Assembly: GCA_029863525.1 (NCBI GenBank)
Contig: JAOTVL010000014.1
Location: 1 to 41,648 of the forward strand
DNA: 41,648 bases
Origin: Gemmatimonadota bacterium
GTDB lineage: Bacteria > Gemmatimonadota > Gemmatimonadetes > Longimicrobiales > Gaopeijiaceae
Direction of reading: 5' to 3'
The translations under genes and the position numbers were made by a program. The notes beneath the pieces are model-generated. The model searched no databases and was not told the DNA's origin. It saw only the letters and a list, made by a program, of their open reading frames with translations. Positions 16,892 to 26,038 of the stretch are shown in pieces (the first letter of the stretch is position 1; every line of letters begins with the position of its first letter).

Positions 16892-17599
16892 CTACTGAAC
16901 GACCTCGAAGAGCTCGATCTCGAAGACCAGAGTCGAATTCGGTCCGATCGCGGGACCCGAGCCCGCGGGCCCGTACGCGAGGTCGGACGGGATCGCGATC
17001 CGGAAATGGCTACCCTCCCGCATGAGGAGAAGCGCCTCCGTGAATCCCGGAATCAGACGCCCGGCCGAGAAGACGACCGGCTCACCCTCGTACGACGAGT
17101 CGAACTCCGTTCCGTCGATGAGCGTCCCCCGGTAGTGGAGGCGCACTTGATCTTCCCGCGTCGGCGATGCGCCGTCGCCTTCGCGGAGCACCTCGTACTG
17201 CAGTCCACTCTCCGTGACGGTCACGTCCTCACGCTCCGCATTCTCGGCCAGGAACGCTTCCCCTTCCGCGACGTTCGACTCGGCTGCTGCGGAGCGCGCC
17301 TCCTCGGCGGCCGCCTGGATCTCCTGACCGAACGTCTGCAGAACGCCCTCCAGCTCGCTTCGCTCGATCGCCGGATCACTCGACGTGAGGGCATCGTTCA
17401 CACCCCGCAGAAAGGCCTGCCGGTCGAGGCGATCGTTCGCGTCGACCAGCTGCGTACCCACGTTGAGGCCGATGGCATAGCTGGCCTTCTGGTCGTTCGA
17501 ATCGAGTGCCGCACTTTCGTACGCGGTGCCTCCCGCATTCGAGCACGCACCGAGCATCAACGAGGCGCCTAACAGCGCCGAACCCCAACGAGCAATCAT
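16892..17599 (-). CDS. FKBP-type peptidyl-prolyl isomerase lipoprotein (Mip/FkpA-like)
   Basis: 235 residues. The signal ends in a lipobox, L-G-A-C-S with Cys19. Residues about 35-115 are the helical N-terminal domain (KASYAIGLNVGTQL and a long helix with repeated Ala/Glu), which makes the dimer in Mip and FkpA. Residues about 132-234 are the FKBP domain: VRLHYRGTLIDGTEFDSSY, VVFSAGRLIPGFTEALLLM, HFRIAIPSDLAYG and the closing LVFEIELFEV. It assists folding of exported proteins in the envelope. AGGA lies ten bases before the ATG. It opens a minus-strand run with the TPR and holin-like genes. Confidence 0.93.
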   Translation of the reverse strand: MIARWGSALLGASLMLGACSNAGGTAYESAALDSNDQKASYAIGLNVGTQLVDANDRLDRQAFLRGVNDALTSSDPAIERSELEGVLQTFGQEIQAAAEEARSAAAESNVAEGEAFLAENAEREDVTVTESGLQYEVLREGDGASPTREDQVRLHYRGTLIDGTEFDSSYEGEPVVFSAGRLIPGFTEALLLMREGSHFRIAIPSDLAYGPAGSGPAIGPNSTLVFEIELFEVVQ

Positions 17600-17802
17600 C
17601 TAATGCAGTCCTTCAAGTAGAAGCGATTCCGAGGCCCGAAGCTAACGGCAGACGCTTCAAGTCCCAACGGTTCGGTAGCGTCGTCGACGCGTACCGGGGC
17701 TGTCGACTGGGTTGGCTGGAGCCTGGAGATCTGTCGAGTTCGACGTCGAGCCCTCAGTTTGTCCGGTCGGACCGAAGTGCGACCGCTCCCGGAGATCTCA
17801 GA

Positions 17803-20391
17803 ATGATCAGTATGATGCGCAGACTGCCCCTTGGACTCTTCTTCTTCGCCGTGCTCGTGGCGGCCCCGGCCGCCGTCCTCGGCCAGTACGACCCCCACGC
17901 CGTGCTGGCTCAAAAGGAGTTCGTGACTCCCCCGAGCGCGATCGCCGACATGGTGCTCGCCCCGCGTCATCTCAACGTCACGCTGCAGGACGTGAGTCCC
18001 GATCGAAGATGGTTCATCCACGAGATCGGCGACGGTCCCGTCACGATGGATCGCTTCTCCAAGGAGTTCGACGAACTGGGCGGCGTGTTCATCGATTACC
18101 GCGCCAACCGGCACCGGAACCTGACCATCCGGACCGACGTGGGCATCCACCTGATTTCCGCAGCCGACGGGTCGGTGACGGAGATCGACGTCCCGAGTGG
18201 GGTGCGCGTGTCGAACGCGACGTGGTCCCCAGACGGATCCCGGCTGGCCTTCTTTGGCCACACCGACGACGAGACGCATATCTACGTGGCTGACCCTCGG
18301 AGCGGGGATTCCCGCCGGATCACGCGTCGTCCCGTGTTGGCAACGATGGTGACGGGCTTCGAGTGGACTTCGGACGGGGACGAAATCGCCACGATCTTGG
18401 TGCCCCAACGTCGAACGGCACGGCCGATCGAATCGCGGGTTCCGGTCGGTCCGCAGGTCAAGCAGACCGAAGAGGGCAAGAACATGTTGCGGACCTACGC
18501 GAGCCTGATGGCGACGCCGTACGACGAGGAGCTCCTCGAGTGGCACGCGACGGGTCAGCTCGCATTGGTCCAGGTGGACAGCCGCGACGTCGAAGAGGTC
18601 GGCGAGCCGGCGATGATCACCAGCTTCGACTTCTCCCCGACCGGTGAATACGCCCGAGTCGAGATCATGCAGAAGCCGTTCAGCTACGTCGTGCCGGTGC
18701 GCAGCTTCGGCCATGTCGAAGAGGTCTGGGATCGCGACGGCGCGGTGATGGTCGAGCTCGAGGTCACGGAAACCCAAACCGGCCTGGATGGAAACCTACC
18801 GACCGCCCCGGGCGTGGGTGGCGCCGACGATGACCCGGAGCGCAGGCAGCTCGCATGGCGTGAGGACGGAGCAGGTCTGACCTTCCTCCAGCAAGAGCAA
18901 GCCCCGGACGAAGACGAGGAGGCCGAGGAGTCGAACGGTCGTCGTGCAGACCGGGTCATGCTCTGGGCCCCACCCTTCGACGAGGGGAGCCTCTCGGTGG
19001 TCTACGAGTCGAGCGCTCGGATGTCGGGGCACATGTTCTCCGAAGACCATGAGATGCTCTTCATCGTCGAGCGGCCGCGCGGCGGAGGCGACAACGGCGG
19101 GACGATCAAGGAATACGCGATCGACCTCGACGATCCGGAGACGACCTACACGCTGGTCGAGTACGACTCCGAAGACTTTTACGCGAACCCGGGCACACTC
19201 CTCCCCGCAGGCGGAGGGGTCCCCGCACGTGGCTTCGGCGAAGGTGGCAACGAGGCCGTGGTCGTCGAGACCTCCGCGGACGGGCGGTATGCGTACCTCT
19301 ACGGAAGCGCGTACGACGAAGACCCGATGGCCGCGAGCCCACGGAACTTCCTCGACCGCATCGAGATTCGCACGGGCGAGAAGGACCGGGTGTTCGAGGC
19401 AAACAACGACGACCAGCACGAGGAGATCGTCGCGGTGCTCGACGCGGACGCCGGGTCGTTCATCGTGTCGAGAGAGTCCCCGACGGAGATCGCACAGTCG
19501 TTTCTATGGACCGGCGGGCAGCGCATGCAGCTCACGGAGAACATCGACTACACCCCGACGATGACGAGCGCCCCGCGGCAGCGCTTCACGGTCGAGCGAC
19601 CCGACGGGTTCCGCTTCCTCGTCAACGTCACGCTTCCTCCCGGTTACCAAGAAGGTACGCGACTCCCGGCCATGTTCTGGTTCTATCCTCGGGAGTATAC
19701 GGACCAGGAGAGCTACGACGAACGCGGACGGACCTACAACAAGAACGCGTTCCCCAACTTCGGCACGCGCTCCATGCAGTACCTCGTACAGCTCGGATAC
19801 GCGGTCGTCGAGCCCGACGCGCCGATCGTGGGTGAGCGTGGGCAGATGAACAACAACTATGAGTACGACCTGCGCAACAATCTCTCGGCGGTGATCGACG
19901 AGCTCGATCGTCGTGAGCTGATCGACCGGTCCAAGCTGGGGATCGGAGGGCATTCCTACGGTTCGTTCAGCACGGCCAACGCGATGGTCCACACTCCCTT
20001 CTTCAAGGCGGGCATCGCGGGCGATGGCAACTTCAACCGCACGCTCACACCGCTGATGTTCCAGAGTGAGCGTCGGATCTTCTGGGACGCGAAGGACACG
20101 TACACCCGCATGTCGCCCTTCTACTACGCGAACGAGATGACAGGTGCGCTCCTCATCTACCACGGCCTCCAGGACCAGAACGTCGGTACGGCGCCCGACC
20201 ATGCACCGCGCATGTTCCACGCACTCAACGGGCTCGGAAAAGAGGCGGCCATGTACCTCTATCCGTACGAGGATCACGGACCGGCGAGCCGTTCGACCCT
20301 GCTCGATCTGTGGGGACGCTGGACTGCGTGGCTCGACGTGCACCTCAGAGACGTCACATCGCAGCCAGTGACGCAGGATCAGGGGATGTAG
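17803..20391 (+). CDS. Exported S9 peptidase (prolyl oligopeptidase family)
   Basis: 862 residues. The ATG chosen has GGAG eight bases upstream and opens a signal peptide (LPLGLFFFAVLVAAPAAVLGQ); the frame is open for 99 codons before it without such features. Residues about 60-590 form a beta propeller (WSPDGSRLAFFG, FEWTSDGDEIATI). The C-terminal hydrolase has the triad Ser718 in GGHSYGS, Asp791 in HGLQDQNVG and His825 in EDHGP. It cleaves short peptides, often after Pro or Ala, in the periplasm. An unusual long acidic insert (DEDEEAEESNGR) lies in the propeller. The next gene, 133 bases on, is separated by a strong inverted repeat. Confidence 0.9.
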   Translation: MISMMRRLPLGLFFFAVLVAAPAAVLGQYDPHAVLAQKEFVTPPSAIADMVLAPRHLNVTLQDVSPDRRWFIHEIGDGPVTMDRFSKEFDELGGVFIDYRANRHRNLTIRTDVGIHLISAADGSVTEIDVPSGVRVSNATWSPDGSRLAFFGHTDDETHIYVADPRSGDSRRITRRPVLATMVTGFEWTSDGDEIATILVPQRRTARPIESRVPVGPQVKQTEEGKNMLRTYASLMATPYDEELLEWHATGQLALVQVDSRDVEEVGEPAMITSFDFSPTGEYARVEIMQKPFSYVVPVRSFGHVEEVWDRDGAVMVELEVTETQTGLDGNLPTAPGVGGADDDPERRQLAWREDGAGLTFLQQEQAPDEDEEAEESNGRRADRVMLWAPPFDEGSLSVVYESSARMSGHMFSEDHEMLFIVERPRGGGDNGGTIKEYAIDLDDPETTYTLVEYDSEDFYANPGTLLPAGGGVPARGFGEGGNEAVVVETSADGRYAYLYGSAYDEDPMAASPRNFLDRIEIRTGEKDRVFEANNDDQHEEIVAVLDADAGSFIVSRESPTEIAQSFLWTGGQRMQLTENIDYTPTMTSAPRQRFTVERPDGFRFLVNVTLPPGYQEGTRLPAMFWFYPREYTDQESYDERGRTYNKNAFPNFGTRSMQYLVQLGYAVVEPDAPIVGERGQMNNNYEYDLRNNLSAVIDELDRRELIDRSKLGIGGHSYGSFSTANAMVHTPFFKAGIAGDGNFNRTLTPLMFQSERRIFWDAKDTYTRMSPFYYANEMTGALLIYHGLQDQNVGTAPDHAPRMFHALNGLGKEAAMYLYPYEDHGPASRSTLLDLWGRWTAWLDVHLRDVTSQPVTQDQGM

Positions 20392-20436
20392 CAGGCAGAC
20401 GCAACGATTGGGACGGATGCCACGTCCAACCGAATA

Positions 20437-20475
20437 GGGAGGAACGGCGGCCGGAACTCGGGCGCCGTTCCTCCC
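20437..20475. terminator. 13-bp inverted repeat between S9 peptidase and repeat-protein genes
   Basis: GGGAGGAACGGCG at 20437-20449 pairs perfectly with CGCCGTTCCTCCC at 20463-20475 across a 13-base loop. It stands 45 bases after the peptidase stop and 48 before the next start. There is no T tract, so it may be a Rho-independent-like stop without a tail, an mRNA-stabilising hairpin, or a leader structure of the next gene. Confidence 0.5.
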
Positions 20476-20508
20476 GTAGAGGAAGAAGAGCGCGACGACC
20501 ATCGACCA

Positions 20509-20514
20509 GGGAGG
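20509..20514 (+). promoter_or_regulatory. Ribosome binding site pointing to the ATG at 20524
   Basis: GGGAGG touches the first in-frame ATG (20515) and so cannot serve it; it lies nine bases ahead of the second ATG at 20524. Confidence 0.65.
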
Positions 20515-20523
20515 ATGAAGACG

Positions 20524-21798
20524 ATGAGGCACGAACCAGGGCTCAAGGAAGACGCGAAGAACCTGTCGGTGGTCGCCGGATCCGCCGCACTCGCGGCGTT
20601 GCTTACCATCGGCTTTATCGCCGCCAGGACGACCGCAGAGCCAATACGAGACATCCGGCCGGTCGTCGTGGAGGTCGAGGTCCAGCCGGTCGTGATGGAA
20701 CCGGTCGCGAAGGTCGAGCCGGCTCCGCGGGCTCCGCTCACTGGAATCGACCGGATCTACGGCACGGTCACGACCGTCCACGGCACGGAGTTCACCGGCT
20801 TCATTCGGTGGGACAGAAACGAGGGCAGCTGGACCGACCTGCTCGACGCGCTCAAGCCTCGACACCGGGGTGGTTCGAGCATTTCCGGGATTCGGTTCGG
20901 CCATGTCGCTCACCTCGAGGTTCTCGATCGGGACGCCGCGCTTCTGACGCTGCGTAACGGCGAGCAGATCGAGCTCAACGGCAACGCGAGCGACCTCGGT
21001 AGCGGGCTGCGCGCGCTGATCGTGACGGAGGCCGACGGAAGCCAAGCCGAGTTCGAATGGCGCGACCTGCAGACGATCGATTTCGAGTCGGCAGGGTCGA
21101 CCTCTCCCCTGGAGCAACGCCTCCACGGCACCGTGACGACCCAGTCTGGTCTCGAGTTCACCGGATACGTGACGTGGGACGTCGACGAGATCTACTCGAC
21201 CGACGTGCTCGACGGCGACTCGGACGGCACGCGCATGGAGATCCGGTTCGGCGACATCGCCTCCATCGAACGATACGCGTCGTGGGGAAGTCGAGTCACG
21301 CTCTCCGACGGCCGGACGTACGTGCTCGAGGGCACGAACGACGTCGACGCTTCCATCAGCGGAATCGAGGTCTCCGACGCCACCCTCGGCTCGGTGAAGC
21401 TCGACTGGCGGAGCTTCGACAAGGTTCGATTCCACGAGCCCTCGGGCGACGTGTCGGACGCGAACTTCGACGGTGGCTCGACCATTCGCGGGACGGTGAT
21501 TTCGCTCGACGGTTATCAGCGCGAGGGCGAGATCGTCTGGGACGACGACGAGCGCTTCACCTGGGAGATGCTGAACGGCGAGCTCGACGGGATTGAATTC
21601 CACATCGAGTTCGGCAACATCTACCATATCGAGCGCGTGGGTGACGGCGCGGTCGTGACACTCCGCGACGGGCGGTCGTTCGAGCTCTCGAACTCGAATG
21701 ACGTCGACCGCGGCAATCGTGGAATCACGATCCGCACCGACGGTCGGGACTACGATGTGCGGTGGAGCGACTTCGCGGAGGCGGTCTTTCCGCGCTGA
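20524..21798 (+). CDS. Membrane-anchored protein with three copies of an unnamed ~105-residue domain
   Basis: 424 residues. A single uncleaved anchor lies at about 15-34 (VVAGSAALAALLTIGFIAA), followed by a Val/Glu/Pro linker (EVEVQPVVMEPVAKVEP) and three tandem homologous domains at about 78-187, 200-303 and 321-422. Each copy runs G-T-V-(T/I)-(T/S)...(E/R)-(F/G)...G-x-(I/V)-x-W-D, then (R)-F-G-(D/N/H)-(I/V)-x-x-(I/L)-E, T-L-x-(N/D)-G-(R/E), N-(D)...D-(V/L)...G-(I/L), and W-x-(D/S)-(L/F)...(I/V/A)-x-F. The strand-rich pattern suggests beta barrels or sandwiches. I do not recognise a named family. A periplasmic binding or sensing role is plausible only from location. A strong terminator follows. 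Confidence 0.75.
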   Translation: MRHEPGLKEDAKNLSVVAGSAALAALLTIGFIAARTTAEPIRDIRPVVVEVEVQPVVMEPVAKVEPAPRAPLTGIDRIYGTVTTVHGTEFTGFIRWDRNEGSWTDLLDALKPRHRGGSSISGIRFGHVAHLEVLDRDAALLTLRNGEQIELNGNASDLGSGLRALIVTEADGSQAEFEWRDLQTIDFESAGSTSPLEQRLHGTVTTQSGLEFTGYVTWDVDEIYSTDVLDGDSDGTRMEIRFGDIASIERYASWGSRVTLSDGRTYVLEGTNDVDASISGIEVSDATLGSVKLDWRSFDKVRFHEPSGDVSDANFDGGSTIRGTVISLDGYQREGEIVWDDDERFTWEMLNGELDGIEFHIEFGNIYHIERVGDGAVVTLRDGRSFELSNSNDVDRGNRGITIRTDGRDYDVRWSDFAEAVFPR

Positions 21799-21832
21799 CC
21801 GACCGCGCATCAGGCACGACGTGCTGAGATCG

Positions 21833-21863
21833 AACCCCGCCCGGTGAGCCCGGGCGGGGTTTT
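21833..21863 (+). terminator. Rho-independent terminator
   Basis: AACCCCGCCCGG (21833-21844) pairs with CCGGGCGGGGTT (21850-21861) across a five-base loop, followed by TTTT and a further CCTTT. It stands 34 bases after the three-domain protein's stop and is the clearest intrinsic terminator in the window. Confidence 0.9.
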
Positions 21864-21938
21864 CCTTTACGGGTCGGATGCCCAAAATGGCGGAGATCGT
21901 CGCCCAAGCAGCCACCCCGCCCCACCCGTGAGCCCTCG

Positions 21939-23687
21939 ATGACCCGACGCACCCCCGCACAAACGCCTCCGCCCCCGCCCTCGACTCGCCCGTCGCTCGC
22001 GACTCGTCGGCTCGCGCTCACGCTGGGGATCCCGCGCGCGCCCGGCCGCCGCATCGGGCCCGTGCTCGGCGCCGCCCTGGTTGTCGCGATCTGCCTGCCG
22101 ATCAGCGCGCAAGCACCTCCCGACGCCGCCGAACGCGTCGACGAGATCTTCGAGCGCTGGAACAGCAATGCATCTCCGGGATGCGCCATCGGCGTAGTTC
22201 AAGACGGACTCGTGGTCCTCGAGCGTGCCTACGGGATGGCGGACCTCGAGCACGGGATCCCGAACACACCCGAGACCGTCTTCGAGGGCGGGTCGCTCTC
22301 GAAGCAGTTCACCGCCGCAGCCACCGTGCTGCTGGCGCTCGACGGCAAGCTCTCGCTCGACGACGACGTCCGGGACTACGTGCCGGAGCTCCCCGATTAC
22401 GGGTACACGATCACGTTACACCACCTCATGACCCACACGAGCGGGCTGCGCGATTGGGGAAGCGTGGCGTCGATCTCGGGATGGGGGCGCGAGCAGCGAA
22501 GCCACGATCACGCCGATGTGATCGACATCCTCAGCCGACAGACGGCGCTCAACTTCGTGCCCGGGCACGAGTATTCGTACAGCAACAGCGGATACAACTT
22601 GTTGGCGATCGTCGTGGCCCGGGTGAGCGGCATGTCGTTCGCCGAGTTCTCGAGGGAACGGATCTTCGAGCCCCTCGGTCTTCGACATACCCAGTGGCGC
22701 GACGACTACCGTCGCATCGTTCCGGGCCGGAGCACCGCCTACTCGACCACGTCGAACGGGTGGGAGATCAACCGACCCATCGAGGACGTGCACGGCAACG
22801 GCGGGATCCTCACGACCGTGGGCGACCTCGGGATCTGGGCGGCAGCGCTCCAAGACGGACGACTCGGCGGACCCGACTTCGTTCGGATGATGCACCAACG
22901 GGGAACGCTCAACGACGGGTCGACGATCGTGTACGCCGGCGGACTCATGATCGAGCCGTTCGCGGGGGTCCCGTCCGTGACGCACACGGGCTCGACGGCC
23001 GGCTATCGCGCGTTCATCGGCCGCTATCCCGACCAGGCGCTGTCGGTCGCGATGCTCTGCAACGCCTCGAACGCACCGACGGGCGGCAATGGCAGCGCGG
23101 TGGCGCGTGTGTATCTCGGAGGAATGGCCACCGATCCGCCCCGCCCGGACTATGAGGCAGCGTCTCGCGCGAGAAGCCTGGACCGATTCGCGGGCCTGTA
23201 CGCCGACCCGGTCACCGGCTCCACGCTGGAACTGAGGGTGCAGGACGGAATCCTGCGACAGGGATCGGCGATGCTCCTGCCGCTATCCGAGACCGCCTTC
23301 CAGGTCGGATCCGGCGGACGGCGCTACGTCTTCGATCGTGCCTCGGACGCGCGCTCCGGCTTCGAGGTCGAGGACTGGCAGTACTCGAACCAGCGATACG
23401 AACCCGTCGAGTCGTGGTCCCCCAGCGCACCGGAGCTAGCAGCCTTCGCCGGTACCTACCAAAGCGTCGAGGCCGAGACCACGTATCGAGTGCGATCGGA
23501 GGACGGAAGACTGGTGATCTGGCAGCGGCCCGACGACGAGTACGCCGTCGAGCCCATCTATGCGGATACGTTCGAGGGCCGCGGACGCGTCATCCGGTTC
23601 CGTAGAGGTGAGTCGGGCCGTATCGACGCGCTCTCCCTCAGCCTCGGGCGCGTCTACGACATGAGCTTCGAGCGCGTACCCGGTTGA
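21939..23687 (+). CDS. Exported serine hydrolase, class C beta-lactamase fold
   Basis: 582 residues, beta-lactamase/transpeptidase-like family (PF00144: AmpC, EstB, D-aminopeptidases). After an Arg/Pro-rich head there is a hydrophobic stretch (VLGAALVVAICLPISAQA) that predicts export. The three active-site motifs are visible: S-L-S-K (Ser119, Lys122), Y-S-N (Tyr214, Asn216) and H-T-G (His349-Gly351), where the last replaces K-T-G as in many esterases and peptidases of this family. Residues about 400-582 form a lipocalin-like C-terminal part with two similar openings, LDRFAGLYADP and LAAFAGTYQSV. Reaction likely peptide or ester hydrolysis; a role in antibiotic resistance is not indicated. Confidence 0.9.
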   Translation: MTRRTPAQTPPPPPSTRPSLATRRLALTLGIPRAPGRRIGPVLGAALVVAICLPISAQAPPDAAERVDEIFERWNSNASPGCAIGVVQDGLVVLERAYGMADLEHGIPNTPETVFEGGSLSKQFTAAATVLLALDGKLSLDDDVRDYVPELPDYGYTITLHHLMTHTSGLRDWGSVASISGWGREQRSHDHADVIDILSRQTALNFVPGHEYSYSNSGYNLLAIVVARVSGMSFAEFSRERIFEPLGLRHTQWRDDYRRIVPGRSTAYSTTSNGWEINRPIEDVHGNGGILTTVGDLGIWAAALQDGRLGGPDFVRMMHQRGTLNDGSTIVYAGGLMIEPFAGVPSVTHTGSTAGYRAFIGRYPDQALSVAMLCNASNAPTGGNGSAVARVYLGGMATDPPRPDYEAASRARSLDRFAGLYADPVTGSTLELRVQDGILRQGSAMLLPLSETAFQVGSGGRRYVFDRASDARSGFEVEDWQYSNQRYEPVESWSPSAPELAAFAGTYQSVEAETTYRVRSEDGRLVIWQRPDDEYAVEPIYADTFEGRGRVIRFRRGESGRIDALSLSLGRVYDMSFERVPG

Positions 23688-23691
23688 GTGA

Positions 23692-23715
23692 GGGGGAGGG
23701 CTACCGCCCTCCCCC
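23692..23715. terminator. 10-bp hairpin between convergent genes
   Basis: GGGGGAGGGC at 23692-23701 pairs perfectly with GCCCTCCCCC at 23706-23715, loop TACC. It sits between the stop of the beta-lactamase-fold gene (+) and overlaps the last codons of the S9 gene (-), a position that fits a bidirectional terminator, although neither side has a T tract. Confidence 0.55.
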
Positions 23716-25854
23716 ATCGGTCGCGACGCTACGATTCTTCAGCTTCCGGGTGAGGAAGTCGTCCGACGCTTCGAACGCCTCGATCCAGCGATGGAAGAGA
23801 AGCGAGTCGTGCACGTCGTCGGGGAAAACGATGAGCTCGTACTCCACGTCGTGCGCGCGCAGTGCTTGTACGAGGCCCACGGTCTGCGAGAAGTCGACGT
23901 TTCGGTCGTCGTCTCCGTGGATGAGCAGCACCGGCGAGGTCCAATTCTCGATCTCGGAGATCGAGGACGCCTGGTACGAGACGCTCTCGGGATCGAGGGA
24001 ATTCCCCCAGAGGTGTACCCCGGCAATGTCGACACCGGCCGCGAAGAGGTCGGAGTTACGGGCGAGCCCCTGGGCCGTCAGAATCCCGCCGTACGAGAGC
24101 CCCCACAGGCCGACGCGGGATGTATCGACATCGTCACGGTCGTGGAGGTAGAGCCCCGCGGCCAGGATGTCACGATACTCGGTGTTCCCCTCCCGTCCGC
24201 GCCCCGGTGACTCGCGGAACTCCTTGCCGTAGCCGATGCCGCTCCGGTAGTTGACCGACATCACGATGTAGCCCTGGGACGCCCAATACTGATTCATGGC
24301 GTACGCCATGTGATAGAAGTGACGGTGGTGGTAGCCGAGGAGCATCTGCCGCCGCGAGCCGCCGTGAATGAAGATGAGCGCCGGCCGCCGCTCGCCAGGC
24401 CTCAAGTCCGGCGGTAGGAAGAGCTGGCTGTTGAAGGCGATCCCGTCTTCGGCCGTGAGCGTCACGTTCGTGGGTACCACGTGCGCCGACCGCGGATACT
24501 CAGCGGGCAACGGGGTGATGACGCGCGCATCACCCCCAGAAGAAGGCAGCACCGCGACCGACTGCGGCTGCCGGGCGTCGGCGTAGAGGGTCGCGAGCTG
24601 TCCACCCGAAGCGAGTGCGGCGGGATATGTCTCGATGGCGTCTCCACGCGTGAGCTGACGCGGCTGCCCGCCCGCGACCGGAACGCTCCAGAGGTCGCGC
24701 CGGTCGATGTCGGAATGGTTCGAGGAGTAGAAGAGCGTCCGCCCGTCCTTCGAGAAGGCGACCTGCATGACGAAGCCGTCGCCCGGTGTCAGCTCGACCG
24801 GCTCCGGGCGCGGGTCATCCACCGAGATCGAATACCAATGCTGCCAGTTTCCCGGCTCGGCCTGGAACACGATGTGGCCGCCCCGCCATTCGATGCTGCG
24901 GATCTCGGCGAATCCCTCTTCCTCTCCCGGCGAGCTGTGCCAGAGACGACGTCCCTCTCCCGTCGCGGCGTCCGCGATCCAGATCTCCAACAAATGGCCA
25001 CCCGCGAATCGCGACTCGATCAGGCCCGCGGGAAGCTCCTCGGGATCCGCATCGCCCAAGTCGGCCCGCGCGCCGAACGGGTCTCCCGGGCGGCGCAAGA
25101 ACGCCACGCGCGTCCCGTCGGGCGACCACGTGGGAGAGAAATCACGGTCGACGCCGGGGCTCAGGTAGGTGATCGCGGGACTGCGCGCATCGTACACGCC
25201 GATGAACGAATGATCTCCCCGGTCGCTCTCGTACGCGATCCGGCGCGCATCGGGGGCCCACACAGGGTCCGCGTTTCGCCCGTACGCGGTAAAGAAGGGC
25301 TCGCTCGTGTCCGTGCCCACGCCAGCGCCGGAGTTCACGGGAGCCCGATGGATCTGGCCGTCACGAGCGAAGGCGACCCAGCGCCCATCCGGCGACAGGG
25401 TGTAGGAGGTCGCTTCCGCAACTCGCCACGGTGTTCCGCCTCGCGAGCTCATCGCCCAGATCGCGCGTTCGGCTCCGCGCGGATCGCTCGTGGGGTTTGC
25501 GACCCATCCCTCCCGGTTGGGCTGATGGCCCCGCAGGAAGGTCACGACCTCGCCGTCGGTGGACAGCTGCAGGTTTTGGAGGTCGACACCGTCGTCCTTC
25601 AGGAAATCCGTCAGGCGGGTCGGCTCGAATCCGGGGGGCGTCGCCGTGTACACGTTGCGCATGCCGCGCTCGTACTCGAGCCACGCGATTCGATCGACGG
25701 CGTCGGCAGAGACGAGGGCGTAGGGGAAGCCGGGTGACAGGACGTCGGCGACGGAGAAGTCTTGAGCCGAGGCTGTCGACGCCGCGAGCGCCGGAAGCAA
25801 CAGGGCGGCCAGGGCCGAAGTCAGGGTGGTCGGGATGCGTCGAAGCTGTTGCAT
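23701..25854 (-). CDS. Exported S9 peptidase (second copy, S9C-like)
   Basis: 717 residues counted from the ATG at 25854, which opens a signal peptide (TSALAALLLPALAASTASAQ); the frame runs 53 codons further upstream without a ribosome site. A TolB/PD40-like propeller occupies about 50-440 (YTLSPDGRWVAFARDG, WAPDARRIAYESDRGDHS, WSPDGTRVAFLRRP). The hydrolase domain has Ser587 in GLSYGG, Asp650 in HGDDDRNV and His682 in DDVHDS. It resembles acylaminoacyl- or dipeptidyl-peptidases of the S9 family and would release small peptides in the periplasm. It is not closely similar to the S9 enzyme at 17803-20391; the active-site contexts differ. Confidence 0.9.
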   Translation of the reverse strand: MQQLRRIPTTLTSALAALLLPALAASTASAQDFSVADVLSPGFPYALVSADAVDRIAWLEYERGMRNVYTATPPGFEPTRLTDFLKDDGVDLQNLQLSTDGEVVTFLRGHQPNREGWVANPTSDPRGAERAIWAMSSRGGTPWRVAEATSYTLSPDGRWVAFARDGQIHRAPVNSGAGVGTDTSEPFFTAYGRNADPVWAPDARRIAYESDRGDHSFIGVYDARSPAITYLSPGVDRDFSPTWSPDGTRVAFLRRPGDPFGARADLGDADPEELPAGLIESRFAGGHLLEIWIADAATGEGRRLWHSSPGEEEGFAEIRSIEWRGGHIVFQAEPGNWQHWYSISVDDPRPEPVELTPGDGFVMQVAFSKDGRTLFYSSNHSDIDRRDLWSVPVAGGQPRQLTRGDAIETYPAALASGGQLATLYADARQPQSVAVLPSSGGDARVITPLPAEYPRSAHVVPTNVTLTAEDGIAFNSQLFLPPDLRPGERRPALIFIHGGSRRQMLLGYHHRHFYHMAYAMNQYWASQGYIVMSVNYRSGIGYGKEFRESPGRGREGNTEYRDILAAGLYLHDRDDVDTSRVGLWGLSYGGILTAQGLARNSDLFAAGVDIAGVHLWGNSLDPESVSYQASSISEIENWTSPVLLIHGDDDRNVDFSQTVGLVQALRAHDVEYELIVFPDDVHDSLLFHRWIEAFEASDDFLTRKLKNRSVATDGGGR

Positions 25855-26038
25855 GGGTCCCCCGCGGAAAGTCGCTCGTTGCGTGACGGCACGATCCTCG
25901 TGGGGTCGGGCCCGCCAACGTCGCGAAATAATGACGGAGTAGCCCGATTCGGGCCAGCCGACGAGCGTCCGCAGGCCCACGCTGGCGGCGAGCCCGGAGG
26001 GGCCCGCCGCCATGCATGTCTTTAGGGTTCCTGCCGGC

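Noticed and set aside
19504-21960. 818-codon open frame on the minus strand opposite the S9 and three-repeat genes
   Set aside because: It spans two supported genes, the hairpin and the terminator, and shows no family pattern; long antisense frames are expected at this GC content.
21939-23687. Antibiotic-resistance beta-lactamase
   Set aside because: H-T-G replaces K-T-G and a C-terminal beta domain is present, both typical of esterase or peptidase members rather than true AmpC.
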